Notes: a model not told the origin generated them from the sequence alone. 64,000 nucleotides of DNA from Cycas panzhihuaensis (GCA_023213395.1 CM041465.1:49979741-50043740); one strand, 5' to 3'; shown: positions 35,341 to 46,015, counted from the stretch's first letter. Translations and numbers: made by a program.

Positions 35341-36300
35341 AGAGTGATTCCCCGCGAATGCCCATTTACCAAACAAACTGCTCCACCGCCTCTAAGAAAC
35401 CCAGGACCTTCCACGCGTGCCTCGGCTTGCTCTATTGGTATACCTAACCCATCCGAGGAAGACCCCGCGTCTTCTCCCCCTAGTCTCACGCGGTTTGCCC
35501 TTATTGGCGTTGAGAGTTATGGGTACCTTGCTTCGTTTAGTGACGATGAGTCACTCGACGAAGACGAGGATTGTCTTCACCCCATCTCTTTCCTCCGCGC
35601 CAGTAGGTCGCACCTGCCTTGTTCTAGATCCCTATCTAGAACCCCTCTCGCCGGTGAGGCTAGCCACTCGTGCGTATCTCACGTCATTGCTCGTGTTGAC
35701 CCGCCCATTGCCAGCTCTTCTTCTTTATTACCACCCATAGGTAATGGCTTTGAAGAGTTGCCTTTCGCTCCTTCCGAGGAGCCTCTTCCTGGTTTTCCTT
35801 CAGATTCTCACGAGGAAGTTGAGTAACCCGACGGACGTCATGGTCCCGTTTCTCTTACTCCCTCCAGCGCTTCCTCTACTTAAAGTAAGATCATCCATGG
35901 GGTGGATTATTTCGAGGATGATGAAGCCCTGCTTGAGCATTTGGCGGGCCTTGCGCCTAACTTGCCTTCTGGTCACCACTGGCTTGGTCATCAGAAGATC
36001 CTCGCGATCGGATCCACACTTGCCGATCTGATCTCGTCTCCTGTTCCTCCTCCTCCTGTTGATCTCGCTCCTCTCCACTTCAAGGAGGGCAATGCCATGC
36101 GCATGGGGGCAACCCAAGACATAGTCTTGGCCCCGGGCAAGGTCATTAAGGTCGGGTTGGAATGTTCCCCTGATGAGATAAGGGAGTACTCCCTTCTGTT
36201 CCAGGAGTTTCGAGACATGTTTGCATGGGATTATGCTGACATGAAGGGAATCAACCCCTCGATTGTCACTCATAACCTCACCACTCTTCCTGGCACCCGC
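35341..36300 (+). pseudogene. Element C protease-RT linker
   Basis: Same frame, with stops at 35824 and 35881. It is acidic and Ser/Pro-rich (DDESLDEDEDCLHPI), then VDYFEDDEALLEHLAGLAPN and a segment leading to RT (KVIKVGLECSPDEIREYSLL, FAWDYADMKGINPSIVTHNL), the usual entry into Tat-type RT. No separate enzyme domain is seen in the acidic part. Confidence 0.8.
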
Positions 36301-37000
36301 CCTGTGCGCCAGAAGCAGCGTCCCCTTCACTCGAAGCTCTCTGCCGCCATCAAAATGGAGGTTGAGAAGCTTCTGGACGCTGGGCTTATTACTTCCATTG
36401 ACTACCCTAAGTGGGTCTCTAATATTGTTCCCGTTGCTAAGAAGAACGGGGCAATCTATATATGCGTCGACTTTCGCGACATCAATAATGCTTGTCCTAA
36501 GGACAATTTCCCGTTACCCTTCCTCAATCAAATCATCAATCGCACTGCCAGATTTGAAGTGATGTCCCTAATGGATGGCTTCTCTGGCTATAATCAAATT
36601 TAGATTTCTCCCGAAGACTACCATAAGACGGCCTTCACTACTCCTTGGGGTACCTTTGCCTACAAGGCGATGCCCTTTGGCCTTAAAAATGCAGGTGCTA
36701 CTTACCAAAGAGCCATGCATTTTATCTTCCATGACCTCATCAATGACACGCTGGAAGTCTTCATGGACGATATGATGGGTCTCTCCTGCGTTAGAGCCCA
36801 TCATCTTTCTGATTTGCACGCCATCTTTTCACGATGCCGCAAGTATCACGTCAGTCTAAATCCGCTCAAGTGTGTGTTTGCCGTTACCTCAGGTAAACTC
36901 CTTGGATTCCTTGTATCCAAACAAGGAATTCAGATCGACACTGACAAAGTCAGAGCGATCCTTGACATGCCGCCACCTAGAACTCAAAGGTAGATTAAGT
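36301..37000 (+). pseudogene. Element C reverse transcriptase
   Basis: Same frame. Motifs: VEKLLDAGLITSIDYPKWVS, VPVAKKNGAIYICVDFRDIN, ACPKDNFPLPFLNQII, VMSLMDGFSGYNQI, a TAG at 36601 where Gln is expected, FAYKAMPFGLKNAGATYQRA, and the active-site VFMDDM with both Asp kept. Then KCVFAVTSGKLLGFLVSKQG and a TAG at 36991 before IKSFLGRLGFLRRF. It copies element RNA to DNA in the particle. Apart from two CAG>TAG-type stops it looks complete. Confidence 0.93.
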
Positions 37001-37050
37001 CGTTTCTAGGAAGGCTTGGTTTTCTTAGGCGCTTCTTAGCCAATTTCGCC

Positions 37051-37695
37051 GTGAGCGCTAAACCCCTCACGAACCTATTGAAGAAGGGAGCTCCTTTTGC
37101 CTGGTCTGACAAGACCCAAAAGGCCTTCGAAGGACTCAAGGAAGCCCTAGCTTCCACTCCTACGTTAGCACCTCCCCGATTTGATAGGCCCTTTATCCTG
37201 TATACCTCAGCGACTGACGAATCCTTGGGCGCTATGCTCGCTCAGGAGGATGACTCAGGAACTGAGAGAGCTATATATTTCATCAGTCGCACTCTCGTGG
37301 CTGCTGAGGTTAACTATTCCCTCGCTGAGAAGGAGTGCCTCTCCTTGGTCCATGCGACCAAGAAGTTCAGGCACTACTTGCTTGGCAACACTACCAAGGT
37401 GATCGTTCAATCCGGACCCTTGCGATACTTACTAACTCGTTCAGATTTGACGGGTAGGGCTGGTCGTTGGGCCGTCCTACTCCAAGAATTCGACCTCCAT
37501 ATCGTTAACCGGAAATCAAAGAAGGGAATGATAGTGGCCAAGAAACTCACAGACACCCCTATCCCTAACTCCTTTGGTGCTCCCGTTGAGGACTCTCTCC
37601 CCGATGAGTCTATCTTGACGATTCAGGGAGCTACTCCCCATCCACTCATCGACAATGAGTGGTACGGTGACATAGTGCGGTATCTTACACAGTAG
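37051..37695 (+). pseudogene. Element C native RNase H, catalytically degenerate
   Basis: A 214-codon stretch in the RT frame ending at TAG 37693. The fold is readable: RFDRPFILYTSATDESLGAM, RAIYFISRTLVAAEVNYSLA, EKECLSLVHATKKFRHYLLG, KVIVQSGPLRYLL, RWAVLLQEFDLHIVNRKS. Where ordinary Ty3 RNase H has T-D-A-S and T-D-H the sequence has T-S-A-T and V-Q-S-G, so two catalytic aspartates are missing; the Glu of EKEC remains. This loss is known for the Tat branch and is paired with a second RNase H (42610-43110). Confidence 0.9.
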
Positions 37696-38897
37696 CAGTA
37701 CCGCCCCGACACTAGTAGTAAAGTTAGATCTCGTATCCGGACTTCTACTAGGCAATATCTCCTCGTGGATGAGGTATTGTACAAGAGGTCCTTCGATAGG
37801 ATCCTCCTCCGCTGCATCACTATTGACGGTCGATTGTGCTCCACAAATGCCACCACGGCATTTATGGAGGTCACTTTGGGGGCCAGTCTATGGCTCAGAG
37901 GATCCTCTGCATGGGCTATTTCTGGCCGTCCCTCTTTAAGGACGCTCACACCTTTGCTCTGAAATGTCAGCGGTGTCAGGAACACACCAACATTTCCCAT
38001 GTGCCTTCTGAGGCCCTGCATCCCATCGTTTCGCCATGGCCCTTCGCTCAGTGGGGACTAGACCTCATTGGGGCTATCTCCCCACCTTCGTCGTCGTAGC
38101 ACAAGTTCATATTGACTGCCATGGAGTATTTCACCAAATGGGCGGAGGCCATTCCTTTGACCACTAGTCCTGGTAAAACCATTGCCACATTCATTTATCA
38201 GCATATCATTTGCCGTTTTAGAATTCTGGACGTCCTAATCACCGACAATGGAACTCCTTTCTGTAATAAGGAGATAGATGAGCTTTATGAGAAGTTTAAA
38301 ATTTCTCATAAGACTTCCTCCCCTTACTACCCTCAGGCAAATAGCCAAGTGGAATCTTTTAATAAGACCCTTGTCAACATCCTCAAGAAAACCGTTGCTC
38401 AATCCCAAAGGGATTGGCACCTTTAGTTGCCCTCTGCCTTGTGGGCTTACCGCACCTCTATCTGTTCCGCCACAGGAATGACCCCTGCCTCCCCGGGTCT
38501 ACAGATCGAGGCGGTACTCACCGGAGTCGAGATTCCTTCCTTGCGAGTCTCCCTTCGAGGTTTCATCGACGAAGAGTCGATCCGTCAGGCTCGCCTACTA
38601 GACCTCGAAGCTTTGGATGAGAGACACTTAGCTGCCTATCAGGCTAACCTAGCATCCAAAGCCCGCTCACAAAGGGCCTACGATAAACACCTTCGTTCCT
38701 GCCCTTTGTTTCCTGGGGATTATGTCCTCAAGCTCAAGTATCTCCATGACCATTTGACCAAGTTCAAACCCCGATGGGTTGGTCCTTTCGTCATTATCGA
38801 ATCCCTCGATAATGGTGCCTACAGGATAGCCACCCTGGAAGGGCTTGAATTTGAGAAAGCTGTTAATAGAAAGTTCCTTAAGAAGTTTTATGCGTGA
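37696..38897 (+). pseudogene. Element C integrase
   Basis: After TAG 37693 the frame continues (YLLVDEVLYKRSF), then shifts at about 37835 into the frame used to the end. Zinc-binding end: HKCHHGIYGGHFGG with H/H and FALKCQRCQEH with C/C. Core: WGLDLIGAI (Asp), TAMEYFTKWAEAIPL, VLITDNGTPF (Asp), YYPQANSQVESFNK (Glu), so the D-D-E triad is intact. TAG at 38097 and 38424 interrupt. The C-terminus has FPGDYVLKLKYLHDHLTKFK, RWVGPFVIIESLDNGAYRIA and a true end at 38897 (KKFYA). Confidence 0.93.
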
Positions 38898-39836
38898 TCT
38901 CTTGGCGATCTCTTCGCCCTGCTCTGAAATGAGCCTAAACTACGATCTTAGGTTGTCCCCATTCTTCCCAACCACGGGTCGAATGGCAATTTAAGATGGG
39001 TCCTTCTTCGTCTTTCTGGTTCCTTCCGCGGAACCCGTGTTCCCGTATCCTCTCGGGAACCCTTGTCGTCTTGCTTGGGCATTCCCCAATCAGGAAGACG
39101 CTTGGGAGCAGCGTCACTCCCCTTTCTTGCCCGCTTCCTTCTTCGTGATATTCCATTATGCTCTTCTGTAGACATGTATGTCGCTCTATCCTCTAACCTC
39201 ACACCTCTCTGTCGTCTCCGCTCGCGACGTGTGTGTGTGTGCTCCTGTTAGACATATAGCCATACGTGGAAGGAAACATGCCCATAACATAAAATACCCA
39301 TAACATAAAACATCCACAACATAACATTCACAATACACAAAATAACCATACATGTCATCCACACATGATACATCATACACAGCATCTCATACCCAAATGG
39401 GGTTCCAATCACCCTGTGCATATATATATATATATACATCCAAAAATCATGTCACATCCTACATCCTGGGAAGCTGGTGTCCTTGTAGGGGGGGTACAAT
39501 CATATGATCCTATATATGACCCCCTGGAGGCCCGTGCTTTCCCTTGTCAAAGCTATATGTACATGTCCTCACATTGCTCCCCGCCTCCTGGGTGCCATCT
39601 CCTGGTCTCTGTGATCCCTCTCCTCGGGACCACATGCCTCCGAGGCTCCTCCTGGGCCTCCGCGAGCTGCCTGCCTCGCTCTCCTCATCCCAGCCTGCCT
39701 CGGTCGCCGCCACTGTGGGTGTGCCCCGCCCGGCCGACCTCAATACCATCTGCGCGACCAACCGATCGATTCGCCTGGATACGATCCCGCCTCCCAAAGT
39801 GCCTCCTCCGTCACCCCGAGACGCCGGTGATTACTG
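38898..39836. other. Element C stretch between integrase and antisense PMD gene
   Basis: GC-moderate, with a short GTGTGT run (about 39230-39241), a repetitive ACATAAAATAC-like patch (39285-39340) and an (AT)n run at 39419-39436. No domain in any frame. It would be the 3' flank of the minus-strand PMD gene, so it may hold that gene's terminator. Confidence 0.6.
39419..39436. repeat. (AT)n microsatellite
   Basis: Nine AT dinucleotides in element C downstream of the antisense gene. Confidence 0.9.
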
Positions 39837-41425
39837 CTAGCCGAATTCTGCGCTCACCATCTCCACCTGCACCGCCTGTGCCTCTGTAGCTCTGCACCGT
39901 CTGCGTAGCTCATCCCGCTGCCTCGCGTCATTTCTCTCCCCGCAGTCATCCACAGGATGTCGCGTGCTCTTGGGACTCGGCCCATATGTCCTCGCCTCAC
40001 CAACGGGCGAATGCCTCTCTGTGGGCACCGCCGCCTAGGCTCATCACTGCTGGATGGGCGGTTGCCTCTCACAGACACCTGAGGGAATATCTCCCTCACC
40101 ATAGCCTCTACCAACCTCCGAATCTCTACTGCACCTGCCAATACAACATGCCATGTGTCAGTCTATATCTCACTATATACCATGATCAAATCAAACCAAA
40201 CATCTATATGGATGCCAAACGACTCTGGAAAAGGTTAGGTCTCACCTGCTGTGGCCGCTGGCTCCTCTGGTCGCACGACATCCTCCCCTCCTGGCTCTCT
40301 GCCAGCTGTAGGTGGCTCGTCCTCTGGCACCTCCTCTGCCTGGGTCTCTCTCCTCATGGGGGTGGGCCCATCTCTCGTCCCTCCGGATCCCATCACGATC
40401 CGTAGCCTACGTGCCCTAGTCACGGGTCCCCTGACCTCGCCCTGTGCTCCAGACGGTCCTGCCTCTCCTCCGACAGCTCCGGACGGACCCTCTGTGTCTC
40501 CTGCTGTCCCTGAGGGACTTGCCTCCCCTGCAGGTCGTGACGGGCCGGCCCCACTATCTCCACTGTCTCCACTATCTCCATCATCCCCATCATCGCTGCT
40601 GTCATCGCCTGCGGGCACTCGTGCTCCGCCCGCCTCGTCGTCACTATCCAACCTCACCGTCCTATAAGGCTCAGCTATGTAGTCTGGTAGGGTGAGGAGG
40701 TCTAGTGACGTGGCCTCCACTGATCCTAGACATGGGCCCTGTCCTCTATCCCCCTGAGTCTAGTCTGCCACCTGTGGACCATCGGGGCCTGCTCTGTAAT
40801 GGGGTGTGGTCCTCACCGGTGCCACCGCCACAAGTGATCAAGTACCATCACCAGAATAAAGGTGCTATACGACAACCCACCTCTGCCAGATGTCCTGATA
40901 GTATCCAGCTAGGCGATAAGGTTCGCCGCTATCAGGGCTGCCCAATCCATCCTCTCACCGACTTCGCAGCGGCGAACTGCATCCATCCACCCGCCTGGTA
41001 CCTCTCGATAGTTCTATTTCCAGGAAATCTGGAACAGAATGCATAATATGACCAGCTTCCTCACCCGAGGAATCCCTGACGTCAAGATTATCTCGGAGGG
41101 GCTCCCCGATCCCATCTGCTGACTCCCGTGAAGAACAGTGGCCGCCTCCCTGTCCGCCTCGGTCAAGGGCGGCCCCTAGTCTCAGGGGCCTCCCTGTCGC
41201 CGGAACTCCCAGTATCCGTCGGATATCCCTCGGCGTGACCGTCACATCCCCCACCTGTGGTAGGTGGAATACATGTCTCCTCCTATCCCAATGGGATACT
41301 ATATCAACCAACAGTCTCTGGTCCGATGTGTACTGAGGTGTCTTGAGGGCCTTGTACAGGCCACACCTCTGTAGAGCCTCCCTATCCTCCTGTGATGCCA
41401 TCTCCATATAGCTCAGCATTGCCAT
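39837..41425 (-). pseudogene. Antisense plant mobile domain (PMD) gene carried by element C, probably damaged
   Basis: Minus strand, likely start ATG 41425 (MAMLSYMEMASQEDREALQR). PMD signature: RCGLYKALKTPQYTS, VDIVSHWDRRRHVFHLPQVG, GDVTVTPRDIRRILGVPATG, the aminotransferase-like/MAIN-type pattern (W-x-H-x-F-H-x-x-x-G-E-x-T-V-T-x-x-D-V-x-x-x-L-G-L-P). A frame change at about 41000 then leads through DAVRRCEVGERMDWAALIAA. A Ser/Gly/Asp-rich tail (40720-40246) joins, over a predicted intron, a final basic exon (40134-39837). PMD proteins act in the nucleus in genome silencing and development; how an element-borne copy acts is unknown. Opposite to all other genes of C. Confidence 0.75.
40135..40245 (-). 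other. Predicted GT-AG intron in antisense PMD gene (111 bp)
   Basis: The minus strand reads GCAG|GTGAGACC at 40245 and TTGTATTGGCAG|GTGC at 40135. Joining the flanks keeps one reading frame: the upstream exon ends with one leftover base and the downstream exon supplies two, giving ...ATAGGAVEIRRLVEAMV. Size, borders and T-rich interior suit a plant intron. It would only be removed from minus-strand transcripts. Confidence 0.6.
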
Positions 41426-41496
41426 ACCTACGTTCTTGCGGTTAACTACCACGAGGACAACCTGTTCACACCAAAAACAACTCAAGTCAGTCTCAT

Positions 41497-42540
41497 GTTA
41501 GTCACTGTCACCCCTCTCTCTCTCAAATCTCTCTCTGCCTGAGATTTGGGACTCTTTTGCCCCTCTCATCTGTTTTTCTGCCTTTCTGCCTTCGTACCGC
41601 ACCAAACTTAGCGGTACCGCTAAGTTTTGCATGGGTCCCGCGGCGATTGTGGGACCCATGAATGATCATGCAAGACCGCGATCATTACTGCAGATTTAAC
41701 GACGATCCCCAAAAGGGGGATTTCACCGAAAACCTAAATTTTTTTCTGGTGGACCCCGTGGGGCCCACCGGGACCAGGGCTCCCTAATGTCCAGGTCCCC
41801 GCCTCTTTTTGGGTCCGATTCAGACTCCGAAAAACCTCCGATTGCCCATAAAGGGCACCAAAATCATGTAAAAAACCTTAAAAAACCAACAAACTTTAAA
41901 CTTTGAGATGGGCTGGGTTTAGTGATATCCACTCACTGGATCCGACCTCGCTACCGCCATATCGTCCGGTCGGTCGTGCTGGCTCTCTCCGCCCTCCGAT
42001 CTGACGATTTGATCTCCCTCTGCGTGCCTCCAAAGTTGGGTGGTGCTCCGCTACGTAAGGGAATGGCTCTGGTTCCGTACGAGAGCCGGTGAAAATGAAT
42101 CCATTTTCCCGTTAATTTCCTTATATAAAGTGGGCCCAATAAACACTTCCTCCTGCTTATGGTCTCGGCTACTGCTGGGACCGCCTCGTTGTCCTGACAT
42201 TTTGCCTTCGCCTGCTGCCAATTGCGTTGTATTGATGCCCTTTTTGCCCTCATTCGCAAGGGCATTTATGGTGCCTCGTTATTGCACTTTTGCTGTGGCC
42301 CTTCAGACTGCTTTTGCGGCTACTCCCGTCCCCGCCCGAGTTTATACTGCTTGGCCTGCTTGCCGCCTGGACTCATTTCCGTGGGCCTTTCTCGCTCTTG
42401 GGGTCCCCAAAGGGAATGCTCCCCCCGCCTAGGGGCATGCTTCGCTTTCTAAAGTGCCCTTTTGGTGCCCTAGGAGGCCGTTTCGTCTGACCACCTTCTG
42501 TCGGTGATCAGATGGCTTACTCTCGCCCTGGGTAACCTCA
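41497..42540. other. Element C stretch between PMD gene and second RNase H
   Basis: About 1 kb, the 5' side of both the minus-strand PMD gene and the plus-strand RNase H. It includes a purine/pyrimidine-rich patch (CTCTCTCTCTCAAATCTCTC at about 41515-41534) and a TATATAAAG at about 42122-42130 on the plus strand. Overlapping short frames (41951-42490) show no domain. A two-way promoter region is possible but unproven. Confidence 0.45.
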
Positions 42541-43119
42541 TTGCTAGGTCCTCCTACCCTTCACGGCCATCTTTTGCTTGCTTTTCGAGTGTTGTTCTCA
42601 TCACCCATTGACTGCCTGGATTTTGTGTCACCCATATCCGTCTACATTTTTACCGACGGCGGAAGCCGCGGTAATCCTGGACCCTCTGCTGCTGCATGGA
42701 TCCTCCGCAGCCCTTCTGGACACGATCTCCTCTGCTCTGGGATCTTCCTCCCAGAGGCTACCAACAACGAAGCTGAATATACAGCTGTTATTAAAGCCCT
42801 CACTGATGCTCTCCGTTTCCATCACGGATTTATTGTTTTGCTTTGCGACTCTCAAGTTGTGGTGTCTCATCTCACCCAGGTTTACCAGGTGCGATGCCCT
42901 CACTTGAGGACTCTTACTTTTGCCGCCAGATCCCTCCTGGCCCGCATTTCTTCTGTTGATATCCAGCATATCCCCCGGGCTCTCAACGCTGAGGCAGATG
43001 GTCTCGTTTACCTCATCCTTGAGCGTCGCCTTCCTCTCCTTGCTGACCGTCCCTTCTGTCGCCCAAACCCCAGGTCATCTCACTTTACGTTGCGATCCGT
43101 TCGCACCTCCAAAACCTAG
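42541..43119 (+). CDS. Archaeal-type RNase H (second RNase H) of element C
   Basis: A 192-codon open frame. Residues about 35-165 are a complete RNase H fold: VYIFTDGGSRGNPGPSAAAW (Asp39), EATNNEAEYTAVIKALTDAL (Glu79), FIVLLCDSQVVVSHLTQVY (Asp103), IQHIPRALNAEADGLVYL (Asp153). All four acidic catalytic residues are present. It is of the archaeal type (TNNxAEY), known as an acquired extra RNase H in Tat elements. There is no upstream in-frame ATG near the domain (the listed start is TTG), so expression by splicing, readthrough or a subgenomic RNA must be assumed. It lies 3.6 kb beyond integrase, next to the 3' LTR. Confidence 0.88.
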   Translation: MLGPPTLHGHLLLAFRVLFSSPIDCLDFVSPISVYIFTDGGSRGNPGPSAAAWILRSPSGHDLLCSGIFLPEATNNEAEYTAVIKALTDALRFHHGFIVLLCDSQVVVSHLTQVYQVRCPHLRTLTFAARSLLARISSVDIQHIPRALNAEADGLVYLILERRLPLLADRPFCRPNPRSSHFTLRSVRTSKT

Positions 43120-43424
43120 CTACTAATGAGGTAAAACTATGGTGCCCACTCTTTGTTCACTCCTTACTTGATTATGCATGCTCTCTTTTGCATCCGTTGC
43201 GGTGGGGGCAGCCCCCTCACCTGTTTCATTTTTCCAGTTCTCGGTGGCTCATAGCACCTATGTTGTCTCCACCGCCAGATCCACGCGTTCCGCCACGACA
43301 CTTGCCGGCACCCTTGCCTACTATTATGATCTTGATTGATATATCTATATACACATGTGCTACTGAAAGTTGTGTTGCCAACATTCGCCATCGCACCAGG
43401 CTTCCGAGTGACGAGGCTTTGCTG

Positions 43425-43436
43425 CCAAGGGGGTAG
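43425..43436 (+). promoter_or_regulatory. Element C polypurine tract
   Basis: CAAGGGGGTAG-type tract ending directly at the 3' LTR start TGTTTCC; it primes plus-strand DNA synthesis. Confidence 0.8.
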
Positions 43437-46010
43437 TGTTTCCTGGCTTCCGAGAATGGATACGGAATTACTGACTCAGGTAAGTGCAGGTATGTTTCTC
43501 GCATTGTCATCACTTTCATTTGATGAGTGTTTGCTTGCATGTCTGCATGAGTATGGCTTTGTAGGTGACTTTGTCCTCATCTACATGTATTTTAGCCTAT
43601 GACGACTATAGGAGGGGCACACTCCCAGCGAGTGTGGCACCCTGGTGGCCACTTCACTTCCCGTGATCCGCCTCCTCACTCCAAGATCCACCCAGTTTGC
43701 GCCACCTCCACTCGTGTGATGACCCGTCATCGTTTGGTCAACTTGCCACCCTGGTTGAGCCCTATTTTTGCTCCCCTGGCCCCGTTTGCTAGCTTGTTTA
43801 CCCCCGGGTAGGTGTTCTAGCCTCCTATTGGTCCTTTTGGTCATCCGCTCTGACCCAGTTGGTCGGGCCTATTTTTGCCTCCGGTGCATCTTGCTGAATT
43901 TTTGTGGTACCGCTAGAATTTCTACCAGATCGCCGAATATCTGCAGACTGTAGATTTGTGCAGACGCATCTGTCTAAGGTTGTTTTTAAAATTTTGTGGC
44001 AATTTCGCATTTATCATGAACCGCCACGTGGCTCACGACTTAATTCTCCCGGACGCCCCTAATCGCTCGCTTTAGGGTTTGGTTTGAGTACTTAAGCCAT
44101 TTTTGACTCATTTTCAAGGATTCTTTGGCTCACTTTTGGAATGCTCTTCAAGGAAACAACATTCGCTCCGCTTCCTCGTTGTTACGCTACTATCGCTAGA
44201 CCTGCGTCCCTCCTACAGCGCCCTGCTCTCCTTTGGTGTGGCTGAGACATTCTCCCAGCCCCTCATACACCTTGGAGAGGGCCCCTTGGAGTGGTTCCAG
44301 TTGATCTTTGCCCAGGCAGTCCATAAGCGCCGCAAGTGCAGGTGTTTCCCTTCACATCTCTTTAGCAAGGTCTCAAACCTGCTGTACTTCAGATCTGGGT
44401 TGATTTCTCAGCCCCTTTTCACTGCTCCCTTGGCTGAGGCAAGTCTCTTGCCTCCCTCACTCAGGTATCTCTTGATTTACATTGTTTTCTTTGTGATATT
44501 AATGTTATATCTTGCCTGCTCCTTGCTTGTCCTTGTGAGTGCGTTCCTTTCCTTTTAGTAGGCTATTTTGCCACTGCTTTTGTGCCTCTTTCCTGCGTTT
44601 GCTGCTCAAGGCAGCAGCGTTGAGGGTTGGCATAGGCTTTGGGAAGGAGCCGGGTGGATTCCGTACCACCTTCCACGCTCCCTAAGTGGCTCTAAGCCCT
44701 CCAAAGCCTCCCTCTCGCCCCGTGCTGCCCTTGGTTTGCAAATAAGGGTTTGTAAGCCCCCTTTTGGCCGCCCAAACCAGTGCTGTCACAAGTTGCAACG
44801 TTGATTTGGGGACCTTTGCTCAGGTTTGGGCAACTTACATAAGTCCCAACCTCTAGTCTTTGCCTAACTCTCTTCTCGGCTGCCCGACTTGCTCCTCATA
44901 GCATCCCGGTTCTCCGTAGGTTTTCTTGGGCCTCCCTTTGCCCCTTTTTTGCTATTTTCCAGCCCTTGCTCTTGGCCTTGCCCTCGCTGCCTTGTGGCTC
45001 TTGGGGGGAGGTTAGGGCATCATTTGCGGGAGGTAGGCCACTCCGAGGCTTACCGGTCATTTACTTTCGCTTTGGTTACTCTCTTTTGTGTACTTTCATT
45101 GTTGGATTGGCACTAACGCATGTGTATTTAGATTCACATTTATACTATTTAGGCATATATTGTAGAATCTTGTATTGCATGTTAGCTTCCTTCCTCCGGG
45201 AAGGGAGAGATCATCATTGCTTGCGGGTATTTGGGGAGCGTGGAGGATATCGTCCGTTAGTCCCGTTGCCGGTAAGCACCCTTGTATTCATTGTACTTTC
45301 ACACTTTCTTCATTTATTAGCTTTTGCTCCCTTCCTTTCTTTGGCATCGCATTTGATTTTCTGGGGAAGGTAAGGAAGCCTCCTTTCAATCCGTTGCATC
45401 ATCCCGCATCTACGCGTCGCATGGAGTAGCTTGGTGCCCTTTCGAGAAGGCCTTCGTCACGCGCGCCCTCGGTCCAGGTGCACGTCTTACTCTACCTCGC
45501 TACCTTTTTTTCTTTTGGTTCCTTCTTAGTAATTAACACACTGAAGAGTAAACGGGAAATTTGGTTTTGTATTTGGTTATGTTTCGTTACACGCATTTTT
45601 GCTACCTATAGGAAAGGTCGTAGGAACCCCCCTTCTCTACCTTTCCTCTTCTCCTCTTAGCCGCACAAGTTCCTTACCTCCCGTGTCACTTGTGTACCCG
45701 ATTAGTTTGTTTAGGCACCCCTGGCCTATTCTCTTTGGATCTCCTCCTTCTCCTTCCGGCCATCCAAGGGTGGGAGGGTCCTGCCCCCAGGTCAACCCCA
45801 GGTTTGTCCTGCACACCTTCTCCCTTGTTTGAAGTGGTGGAGGATCACTCTATAGTAGCCACACTCCATTGTAGATCCCGAACTCGCGCTCCGGCGCACG
45901 GGGCGCTCTACGTGGTAACTATTTGCCTCGTAGGTTCCACCTTCAGTTGTATCACCACCCACTCTCACTACGCTTATTAGTTAGGTAGCTATCCCGTAGA
46001 CGTGCGTCCA
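43437..46010 (+). repeat. Element C 3' LTR (2574 bp)
   Basis: Full-length partner of 29520-32056, ending GTGCGTCCA, followed by AAAAC. It contains the 151-codon frame at 44103-44558 matching the 5' LTR frame. Confidence 0.96.
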
Positions 46011-46015
46011 AAAAC

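Larger units (their letters stand above)
29520..46010 (+). mobile_element. Tat-type Ty3/gypsy element 'C' (16.5 kb) with antisense PMD gene and second RNase H
   Basis: LTRs of 2537 bp (29520-32056) and 2574 bp (43437-46010), perfect 5 bp duplication AAAAC, PBS, polypurine tract, and 11.4 kb inside. On the plus strand: gag, protease, RT, native RNase H, integrase, then after a gap an archaeal-type RNase H. On the minus strand, between integrase and second RNase H, a plant mobile domain gene. The native RNase H end (LTRSDLTGRAGRWAVLLQEF) and the extra RNase H place it in the Tat branch. LTRs look roughly 93-95% identical by eye, so it is the youngest element of the nest. Much richer in GC than its surroundings. 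Confidence 0.96.

Noticed and set aside
33152-36330. Minus-strand frames opposite gag and pol of element C
   Set aside because: Shadows of a real plus-strand polyprotein with biased codon use; no domain on the minus strand here, unlike 39.8-41.5 kb.
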